64,000 nucleotides of DNA, taken from contig CANKVU010000006.1 of assembly GCA_947487205.1 (NCBI GenBank), positions 114,456-178,455 of the forward strand, written 5' to 3'. Below, piece after piece: positions 48,331-55,200 of this stretch. The DNA comes from an uncultured Paracoccaceae bacterium (GTDB taxonomy: Bacteria; Pseudomonadota; Alphaproteobacteria; Rhodobacterales; Rhodobacteraceae). Every line of letters starts with the position of its first letter. The stretch's first letter is position 1. The notes beneath the pieces were generated by a model that searched no databases, was not told the DNA's origin, and saw only the letters and a program-made list of their open reading frames with translations. Position numbers and translations under genes: made by a program.

Positions 48331-49746
48331 ATGCCAGACACGTTCAACGAGATGTACCAGGGCGGACAAGTTCGTGCGCCCTATCGCGGGCTGGAGCGCT
48401 GGGCGGACGAGATGCCCGACGAGTTGCGCGGCCTGAAGCAATCGGAGGCCGAGGCGCTGTTCCGCCGCATCGGCATCACCTTCGCCGTCTACGGCGAGGG
48501 CGGCAGCCCCGACCGGCTGATCCCGTTCGACATGTTCCCGCGCGTCTTCGCCGCCGAGGAATGGGCGAAGCTGGAGCGCGGGATCAAGCAGCGCGCGCGG
48601 GCCCTGAACGCGTTCCTGGCCGATGTCTACGATCGCGGAGAGATCGTGCGGGCGGGGCGCATTCCGGCCCATCTCGTCTACCAGAACGACGCGTTCGAGA
48701 TCGCGGTGACGGGCTTCACGCCTCCCCACGGGGTCTTCAGCCACGTCGTCGGGATCGACCTCGTGCGGGTCGGACCGGACGAGTTCTACGTGCTGGAGGA
48801 CAATTGCCGCACGCCGAGCGGGGTCTCCTACATGCTGGAGAACCGCGAGATCATGATGCGGATGTTCCCCGCGCTGTTCCAGGAGAAGCGGATCGCGCCG
48901 GTCGAGACCTATCCGCAACAGCTCAAGCGGACCTTCGACAGCGTCGCGCCGCAGAAATGCGAGGGCCCGCCGTGCGTGGTCGTGCTGACGCCGGGGCATT
49001 TCAACTCCGCCTATTACGAGCATTCCTTCCTCGCCGACATGATGGGGGTCGAGCTGGTGGAAGGGTCGGACCTCTTCGTGGAGGGCGATTTCTGCTGGAT
49101 GAAGACCACCGAGGGGCCCAAGAAGGTCGACGTGATCTATCGGCGGATCGACGACGCGTTCCTCGACCCGCTCTGCTTCCGGCCCGATTCGATGCTGGGC
49201 GTGCCGGGCCTGATGAACGTCTACCGCTCGGGCGGCGTGACGATCTGCTCGGCACCGGGCGCGGGCGTCGCCGACGACAAGGCGATCTACACCTTCGTGC
49301 CCGAGATGGTGCGTTTCTATCTCGGCGAGGAGCCGATCCTGAAGAACGTGCCGACCTATCAATGCGCGAAGGACGACGAGCGCCGGTACGTGCTCGAGAA
49401 CCTGCCCGAACTGGTCGTCAAGGAAGTGCACGGATCGGGCGGCTACGGGATGCTGGTCGGGCCCAAGGCGAGCCGCGACGACATCGAGCTGTTCCGCGCC
49501 AAGATCGAGGAGGAACCGCACAATTACATCGCCCAGCCGACGCTCGCACTGTCGGCCTGCCCGACCTTCGTCGCGGAGGGCGTCGCGCCCCGCCATGTCG
49601 ACCTGCGCCCCTACTGCCTCGTGGGCCAGGACGTGGTGCTGGTGCCCGGCGGCCTGACGCGGGTGGCCCTGAAGGAGGGCAGCCTCGTCGTCAATTCGTC
49701 CCAGGGCGGCGGCGTGAAGGACACCTGGGTCCTGGCGGGGGAATGA
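48331..49746 (+). CDS. Circularly permuted ATP-grasp protein, Anbu cluster
   Basis: A 471-residue member of the type-2 circularly permuted ATP-grasp family (DUF404/407). FYVLEDNCRTPSGVSYMLENRE is diagnostic, as is VVKEVHGSGGYGMLVGP (ATP-binding loop). Such enzymes are thought to make peptide or amide bonds. ATG 48331 gives MPDTFNEMYQGGQVRAPY, the usual start; a GTG at 48298 lies upstream. Next gene begins four bases on. It is first in the order ATP-grasp, alpha-E, transglutaminase, Anbu known across proteobacteria. Confidence 0.9.
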   Translation: MPDTFNEMYQGGQVRAPYRGLERWADEMPDELRGLKQSEAEALFRRIGITFAVYGEGGSPDRLIPFDMFPRVFAAEEWAKLERGIKQRARALNAFLADVYDRGEIVRAGRIPAHLVYQNDAFEIAVTGFTPPHGVFSHVVGIDLVRVGPDEFYVLEDNCRTPSGVSYMLENREIMMRMFPALFQEKRIAPVETYPQQLKRTFDSVAPQKCEGPPCVVVLTPGHFNSAYYEHSFLADMMGVELVEGSDLFVEGDFCWMKTTEGPKKVDVIYRRIDDAFLDPLCFRPDSMLGVPGLMNVYRSGGVTICSAPGAGVADDKAIYTFVPEMVRFYLGEEPILKNVPTYQCAKDDERRYVLENLPELVVKEVHGSGGYGMLVGPKASRDDIELFRAKIEEEPHNYIAQPTLALSACPTFVAEGVAPRHVDLRPYCLVGQDVVLVPGGLTRVALKEGSLVVNSSQGGGVKDTWVLAGE

Positions 49747-49750
49747 GATC

Positions 49751-50704
49751 ATGCTGAGCCGCACCGCCGAGAACCTCTACTGGCTCGCGCGCTACATCGA
49801 GCGGGCCGAAACCAATGCCCGCCTGATGGAGGTGGCCGCCAGGAACGCGCTCCTGCCCGATACAGGCGGGGGCATGCGCAACGAATGGCAATCCGTCCTC
49901 CACGCCTCCGGAACCAAGCAGGGCTTCGACGAGAAATACGGCGATCCCGTTCAGCGCAACGTCGAGACGCACATGTTCTTCGACCGCGACAATCCCTCCT
50001 CGGTGGCCTCCTGCATCCACCAGGCGCGGGAGAACGGCCGGATCGTGCGCACCGCCCTGACCACCCAGGTCTGGGAGGCGCTGAACTCCGCCTCCGCCGA
50101 GATGACCGAGCTCGGCCGGCAGGAGCGGTCGCGGCTCTCCACCTCGGACATGAAGGACTTCGCGCTGCGCCACATGGCCCAGGTGCGGGGCGCGATCCTG
50201 GCCACGCAGCTCAGGAACGACGGCTACGACTTCATGAATATCGGCCATTACCTGGAACGGGCCGATTCGACGGCGCGGATCCTCGACGTGAAGTATTACG
50301 TCCTGCTGCCGAACGTGGCGATGGTCGGTTCGGGGCTCGACAATTACCAGTGGCGTACGGTGCTGCACGCGATGAACGCGCAGCGCGCGTTCGCCTGGGT
50401 CTATGGCGGCGAGGTCACGGCCAGCAAGATCGTCGATTTCCTGGTCCTGAACGACCAGGCGCCGCGGTCGCTCATCTCCTCGGCGCAGGGATTGCTCGAC
50501 CACCTGGAGCGGCTGGCCAGGCAATACGGACGCAGTTCCGGAGCCACCGCCAGGGGCCGGCAGATGGTCGCGCGGCTGTCGCAGATGACCGTGGCGGACA
50601 TCTTCGACGAGGGCCTGCACGATTTCCTGCAAAGCCACCTGCGCGATGTCCTGGATCTGGGCAGCGAGATCAGCGCCAGTTACCTCAGCGGGGAAGCGCG
50701 ATGA
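49751..50704 (+). CDS. Alpha-E domain protein
   Basis: A 317-residue all-helical protein of the alpha-E family (DUF403). It begins MLSRTAENLYWLARYIERAE, the family signature, and contains NIGHYLERADSTARILDVKYY. The alpha-E protein always travels with the circularly permuted ATP-grasp and transglutaminase genes; it may be part of a peptide-ligase complex, but the activity is not established. Overlaps the transglutaminase gene by ATGA. Confidence 0.9.
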   Translation: MLSRTAENLYWLARYIERAETNARLMEVAARNALLPDTGGGMRNEWQSVLHASGTKQGFDEKYGDPVQRNVETHMFFDRDNPSSVASCIHQARENGRIVRTALTTQVWEALNSASAEMTELGRQERSRLSTSDMKDFALRHMAQVRGAILATQLRNDGYDFMNIGHYLERADSTARILDVKYYVLLPNVAMVGSGLDNYQWRTVLHAMNAQRAFAWVYGGEVTASKIVDFLVLNDQAPRSLISSAQGLLDHLERLARQYGRSSGATARGRQMVARLSQMTVADIFDEGLHDFLQSHLRDVLDLGSEISASYLSGEAR

Positions 50705-51567
50705 GACTGACGGTCACACACCGCACCGAATACAGCTACGACACGCCGAAGCGGCACCTGATCCAGTCGCTGCGCCTCTGGCCGACCGAGTTCGATGGCC
50801 AGCGCGTGCGGTCCTGGTCGATCGCGGTCGACGGTCATCCCGCCGACCGCGGCGCGGCGTTCCGGGACGGTGCAGGAGACCGGATCGAGACGGTGTCGCT
50901 CCGCAACGTCTCCGGCATGGCCATCGTGGTCGAGGGGGAGGTCGAGACGACCGATCTCAACGGCGTGGTGCGCGGGCTGCGCGAGAAGGTGCCCCCGATC
51001 GCCTATCTCCGCCCGACGCGCGCCACCCGGCTGAACGGGGCCCTGCGCGATCTGGCCCACGACGCCGTCGCCGACCAGGGCGGCGATCTCGATCGGGCCC
51101 ACGCGATCTCGCGCGCCGTGGCACAGGCGGTCGCCTACACGCCCGGCACGACCGAGGCCGACACCACCGCGGCCGAGGCGCTGGAGCTCGGCAGCGGCGT
51201 CTGTCAGGATCAGACGCATACGGCCATCGCCCTGGCGCGGGCGGTCGGGATGCCGGGCCGGTACGTCGTGGGCTATCTCCATTCGAATTCGGACGGAACG
51301 GTCGATCAGGCCAGCCATGCCTGGGCGGAAATCTGGGTGGACGGTCTGGGCTGGGTCGGTTTCGACGCCGCCAACGGCTGCTGCCCCGACGAGCGCTACA
51401 TCCGCCTGGGATCGGGCCTCGACGCGCACGATGCCGCCCCGATCCGGGGCCGCGCGCTCGGACCCGGCCTCGAGACGCTCGATGTCGATGTCCGCGTGGT
51501 CGAGGGCCAGTCGCAATCTCAATCCCAGTCCCAGGGCGGCCGGGAGTCGGGCCAGCGCCAGCAATGA
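50701..51567 (+). CDS. Transglutaminase-like cysteine peptidase, Anbu cluster
   Basis: A 288-residue protein whose first 90 residues form the bacterial transglutaminase N-terminal domain (MRLTVTHRTEYSYD) and whose core carries a full catalytic triad: C168 (GSGVCQDQTH), H206 (QASHAWAEIWV) and D222 (GWVGFDAANG). The end is a low-complexity SQSQSQSQ run followed by GGRESGQRQQ, from repeated CAGTC/CAATC units. ATG 50701 is inside the stop region of the alpha-E gene. These enzymes are thought to act as peptidases or acyl-transferases. Confidence 0.9.
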   Translation: MRLTVTHRTEYSYDTPKRHLIQSLRLWPTEFDGQRVRSWSIAVDGHPADRGAAFRDGAGDRIETVSLRNVSGMAIVVEGEVETTDLNGVVRGLREKVPPIAYLRPTRATRLNGALRDLAHDAVADQGGDLDRAHAISRAVAQAVAYTPGTTEADTTAAEALELGSGVCQDQTHTAIALARAVGMPGRYVVGYLHSNSDGTVDQASHAWAEIWVDGLGWVGFDAANGCCPDERYIRLGSGLDAHDAAPIRGRALGPGLETLDVDVRVVEGQSQSQSQSQGGRESGQRQQ

Positions 51568-51653
51568 GCTTCACGGAACGTTCGGTGCCGGGCGCGCATT
51601 GACGGGGTTCGCGGGTCCGGCCGGCCCGCGTCTCAGCGACGGCGGGATGAACG

Positions 51654-52370
51654 ATGACCTATTGCGTTGGAATATTGCTTGATGCGGGCTTCGTCCTTTT
51701 GTCGGACACCCGCACGAATGCTGGCGTGGACAACATCTCCTGCTATCGCAAGATGTACACGTTCGAGGAACCGGGCGAACGCGTGATCGCGATCATGACC
51801 GCCGGGTCGCTGTCGGTGACGCAAACCACGCTCGCCCGGATCGAGGAGGGGGTCGCGAACCCCGAGGAGCGGTCGATCATGACGGCCGCCACCATGCTTG
51901 AAGTGGCCGAGATCGTCGGCGAAACCCTGTCAGAAGTATCCCGCCGCGTCGCCGAACGCATGGGCGAGCGCGCCCAGTCGGCGCGCGCCTCGCTGATCGT
52001 GGCCGGGCAGCGGCGCGGCGGCGAGCCGCGCCTGTTCCTCGTCTATCCCGAGGGCAACTTCATCGAGGCCACGCCCGACACGCCCTATCTCCAGATCGGC
52101 GAGCACAAATACGGCAAGCCGATCCTCGACCGGGTCGTGACGCCCGAGACGTCGCTCGTCGACGCGCAGAAGGCGGTGCTCCTGTCGATGGATTCGACGC
52201 TCCGGTCGAATCTCAGCGTCGGGATGCCGCTCGACATGTGCGTGATCGAAAGCGGCACCCAGCGGATCGCCGAGAAGCGGCGCATCGACGCCGAGGACGA
52301 GACGTTCCAGGCCATGAGCAGCGCCTGGTCCGCAGCGCTGCGGGACGCCTTCCGGGATATCGAGATCTGA
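51654..52370 (+). CDS. Anbu, proteasome-like peptidase
   Basis: A 238-residue Ntn-hydrolase of the Anbu (ancestral beta subunit) family. It starts MTYCVGILLDAGFVLLSDTRTN: T2 becomes the N-terminal nucleophile after Met removal, as in 20S beta subunits. AIMTAGSLSVTQ and LIVAGQRRGGEPRLFLVYP are family features. Anbu proteins form rings; substrates are unknown. It lies 86 bases after the transglutaminase gene and completes the cluster. Confidence 0.92.
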   Translation: MTYCVGILLDAGFVLLSDTRTNAGVDNISCYRKMYTFEEPGERVIAIMTAGSLSVTQTTLARIEEGVANPEERSIMTAATMLEVAEIVGETLSEVSRRVAERMGERAQSARASLIVAGQRRGGEPRLFLVYPEGNFIEATPDTPYLQIGEHKYGKPILDRVVTPETSLVDAQKAVLLSMDSTLRSNLSVGMPLDMCVIESGTQRIAEKRRIDAEDETFQAMSSAWSAALRDAFRDIEI

Positions 52371-52432
52371 GGGGGCGAACCTTCGTGCTCTTGCTGAAGG
52401 TCGTCCTGTACGATCCTAGTGAAAATGTACAT

Positions 52433-53380
52433 TCACGCCAGATCATGATTGGAGAACAGGTCCAGGATCGCGCCCAGCGCCTGCTGCCGGCGGGCGGGGG
52501 TGTCCATCAGCGTCTCGTGGCGTCCCCCGTCGATCGACAGCAGGCGGCCGTTTCGCCAATCGGCCATCCTGCGGGCCACCGCCTCGCCGTCGACGATCTT
52601 CTCGTCGGTGCCCAGGACCGCCACGCAGGGTGTCGCGGGCGAGGGCAGGTCGGCCAGCCGCGCGCATTCCAGCATCGCTTCGTTCAGCCAGCCGAGGGAC
52701 GGACCGCCCAGCGCCAGTTCCGGATGGCCGTCGGTCTGCCGCGCCATCCGGGCGTATTGCGTCTCGTCGTTGGTCAGGAGGTTCGCCTCGAACGGCGTCG
52801 CGTGGGGGTAGGCGCTGCCGGACGTTCCGGGAGCATAGAGATGGGACAGGCCGACCCGCCGGGCCGTCCAGGACAGCGCCCAGGCGGCGGGCCGCAATCC
52901 CGCCGATAGCGAGATCCCCCACATCGGCGACGAGAAGGCGGCCCGCTCCGCCGGCAGGCCGTCGATCAGGGCGCGCAGGCCGATCGCCCCGCCCATGGAA
53001 TGTCCCAGCAGCAGGTACGGCCGCGGCAGGTCTGCCGCCCGCGCATGGGCGAGCAGCGCCGCGACATCCAGCTGATAATCCGAAAATCGCTCCACGTGCC
53101 CCGAATGCGGGTCCGCCAGGAGCCGGTCCGACAGGCCCTGGCCGCGCCAATCCACGATCAGGGCGGCCAGGCCCTGCGCGCCCAGATCGCCGACGATCTC
53201 GCCGTATTTCTCGATATACTCGGTCCGGCCGGGAAAGATCAGCACCGTGGCGCGGGCCCGGTCCGGAGCCCAGTGCGCCGCCCGGATCCGCACGCCGTCC
53301 CGGGTCCGCAGCCAGACCGGCACCGCGCCCTCCGGCGCGTCGGCCACGTCGTCGTGGAACGGTGCCGGCTGCACGCTCAA
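52433..53380 (-). CDS. Alpha/beta hydrolase, lysophospholipase-like
   Basis: A 315-residue PldB-like hydrolase. The nucleophile is S128 in LLLGHSMGGAIGL; the acid and base lie in VLGTDEKIVD and DGGRHETLMD, and ALIVDWRGQGLSDR is the family strand/turn. The reading frame begins with TTG at 53380, overlapping the stop of the SCP2 gene as TTGA; GTG 53374 is an alternative start. Likely cleaves lysophospholipids or monoacylglycerol. Confidence 0.88.
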   Translation of the reverse strand: MSVQPAPFHDDVADAPEGAVPVWLRTRDGVRIRAAHWAPDRARATVLIFPGRTEYIEKYGEIVGDLGAQGLAALIVDWRGQGLSDRLLADPHSGHVERFSDYQLDVAALLAHARAADLPRPYLLLGHSMGGAIGLRALIDGLPAERAAFSSPMWGISLSAGLRPAAWALSWTARRVGLSHLYAPGTSGSAYPHATPFEANLLTNDETQYARMARQTDGHPELALGGPSLGWLNEAMLECARLADLPSPATPCVAVLGTDEKIVDGEAVARRMADWRNGRLLSIDGGRHETLMDTPARRQQALGAILDLFSNHDLA

Positions 53381-53661
53381 AGCGTCTGGGCGAGCTTCAT
53401 GGCCTGTCCCATGTCGCCGTCGATCTTCAGACGGCCCGACATGAACGCCGATGTGGGATCGAGGCCGCCCTCGAAGATCTCGCGGAACGTGTCGGCATCC
53501 GCGGTCAGGGTGACATCGGCCTCTTCGTCCGCCTCGCGCGCGCCCGCCTCGTCGAGCATGATCGTGCCCTCGCCGGTCACGACGAACTTGGCCGCGCCGT
53601 CGAAGCTTCCGCCGGTCTTCTGGTTCAATTCCTTTACCGCCTGATCGATCAGTTCGCTCAT
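53377..53661 (-). CDS. SCP2 sterol-binding domain protein
   Basis: A 94-residue single-domain lipid-carrier protein. KFVVTGEGTIMLDEAG and ADVTLTADADTFREI are the beta strands, and FMSGRLKIDGDMGQAMKLAQTL is the closing signature of SCP2. It ends overlapping the lysophospholipase start by four bases, so the pair may act together on lipids. ATG 53661 is the normal family start; the frame further upstream is antisense to the next gene. Confidence 0.93.
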   Translation of the reverse strand: MSELIDQAVKELNQKTGGSFDGAAKFVVTGEGTIMLDEAGAREADEEADVTLTADADTFREIFEGGLDPTSAFMSGRLKIDGDMGQAMKLAQTL

Positions 53662-53734
53662 GCCGGTTCTCCTGATTTCGTGTTGCGCTTGGGGGGATGC
53701 AAAGCGAATGGGGACTGCTAAGGTCAATGGCGAA

Positions 53735-54286
53735 ATGATACGCCCCGCCTCGATGTCAAAGGCCCTTGCGGTCGTGCTCTGCACCCTGTCCGGCGGGGCC
53801 GCGGCGCAGGATGCCGCTCTCGACGGGCTGTTCGACGCCCTCTCGACCGCCGAAGGGCCCGATGCCCAGCAGATCGCCGGAAAGATCGCCGCCGAATGGT
53901 CGAAATCCGGATCGCCCGCCGCCGACCTTCTGCTGACGCGGGGCCGCGACGCGCTGGACGCGGGCGATACCGCCGCGGCCATCGGGCATCTGACGGCGCT
54001 GACGGAGAACGCGCCCGACTTCGCCGAGGGCTACAACGCCCGCGCGACGGCGTATTTCGACGACGGGCAATACGGCCCCGCGCTGGCGGATATCCGGCAG
54101 GTGCTGGCGCTCAACCCGCGCCATTTCGGGGCCATGATCGGCATGGCGCTGATCCTCGATGACATCGGCAGCCCGTCCGCCTCCCTCGCGATCTGGCGCG
54201 AGGTGGAGCGCATCTATCCCGCCAGCCCCGAGGCGGCGCGCGCCATCCCCGACCTCGCCGGCCGGGTGGAGGGACAGGACCTCTGA
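53735..54286 (+). CDS. Exported TPR-repeat protein
   Basis: A 183-residue periplasmic protein. The signal MIRPASMSKALAVVLCTLSG ends near AAAQ; two or three tetratricopeptide repeats follow (DTAAAIGHLTALTENAPDFA and QYGPALADIRQVLALNPRHFG). ATG 53735 gives a proper signal, with ATG 53753 also possible; the longer frame to 53660 runs over the divergent SCP2 leader. Function unknown, probably protein-protein contact in the envelope. Confidence 0.75.
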   Translation: MIRPASMSKALAVVLCTLSGGAAAQDAALDGLFDALSTAEGPDAQQIAGKIAAEWSKSGSPAADLLLTRGRDALDAGDTAAAIGHLTALTENAPDFAEGYNARATAYFDDGQYGPALADIRQVLALNPRHFGAMIGMALILDDIGSPSASLAIWREVERIYPASPEAARAIPDLAGRVEGQDL

Positions 54287-54413
54287 GCGCCGGGCCGCCG
54301 GACGGGCAGGGCCATGGGGGATTTCCGCTCTCTACATCGGGGGCGCGATGTGCTGAACTGCAGGCGACCGCGAAAACAAACAAGGCGGCGGCAGAGCAGG
54401 AACAGAGGACATC

Positions 54414-55148
54414 ATGCGGATCATCTGGATGACCTTCGGCCTCGCGGCCGGATTTTCGGGCGTGGCCGGGGCGCAGCAAGTGGACGTGACCGGCGGCGAA
54501 TTGCGCTTCGGATACGAACGCGCGTTCGGGGACGACCGGGGCGGGGACACCCCGTCCAAGACATCGTTGGAGGGCGCGATGTCCTTCGGTCTCGGCGCCA
54601 ATTTCGCCGCGCAGGCGGATCTGGCGCTCGATCGCTACAATGCCGACGGCGATTACGGCCAGGCGATCGGGCTGCACGGGGCCTATGCCATCAGCCCGCT
54701 GACCCACGTCGGCGCCTTCGGCGGCTACGAACGGGCGGGCGACGCGGACGTGACCTATTTCGGCGGCGAGGTCGCGGTGGATACCGGCGTGACCGCGATC
54801 GAGGGCTACGTCATGGCCGCGAGCGAACACGACAGCGGCGTCGACGGAACCGTCTGGGGCCTCGACGGGCATCAGGAGATCACGCCGCGGCTCGACCTCG
54901 GCGGGCGGCTGAACCTCGGCCGGTTCGACGACGACCGGGACGTGACCCGGCTCGCCGCGACGGCGGGCTACGCCCTGACGCCCGCGGCGAGGGTGGAGGC
55001 GGAACTGGGAACCGCGGACGTGGACGTGCCGGGCCTGGGGCGCAGCGACGGCGCCTATGTGGGCGTGCAGGCGACCTTCACCTTCGGCCCCGGCCAGGGG
55101 GCGACCTTCGGCCGGCGGGGCCTTCTGGACCTCTTGCCCGGGGGTTGA
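54414..55148 (+). CDS. Outer-membrane beta-barrel protein
   Basis: A 244-residue exported protein: signal MRIIWMTFGLAAGFSGVAG..AQQ then a chain of short amphipathic strands with aromatic ends (LRFGYERAF, GLHGAYAISP, YVGVQATFTFGP), the look of a small barrel. The last residues GRRGLLDLLPGG do not end in an aromatic, which is unusual for a barrel. I do not recognise a specific family. GAGG lies ahead of ATG 54414. Confidence 0.65.
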   Translation: MRIIWMTFGLAAGFSGVAGAQQVDVTGGELRFGYERAFGDDRGGDTPSKTSLEGAMSFGLGANFAAQADLALDRYNADGDYGQAIGLHGAYAISPLTHVGAFGGYERAGDADVTYFGGEVAVDTGVTAIEGYVMAASEHDSGVDGTVWGLDGHQEITPRLDLGGRLNLGRFDDDRDVTRLAATAGYALTPAARVEAELGTADVDVPGLGRSDGAYVGVQATFTFGPGQGATFGRRGLLDLLPGG

Positions 55149-55200
55149 GTCTCGGAAGGCCCGTCGTCATCTAGGGACGTGCGGCAAGGATAAGGCGTTC

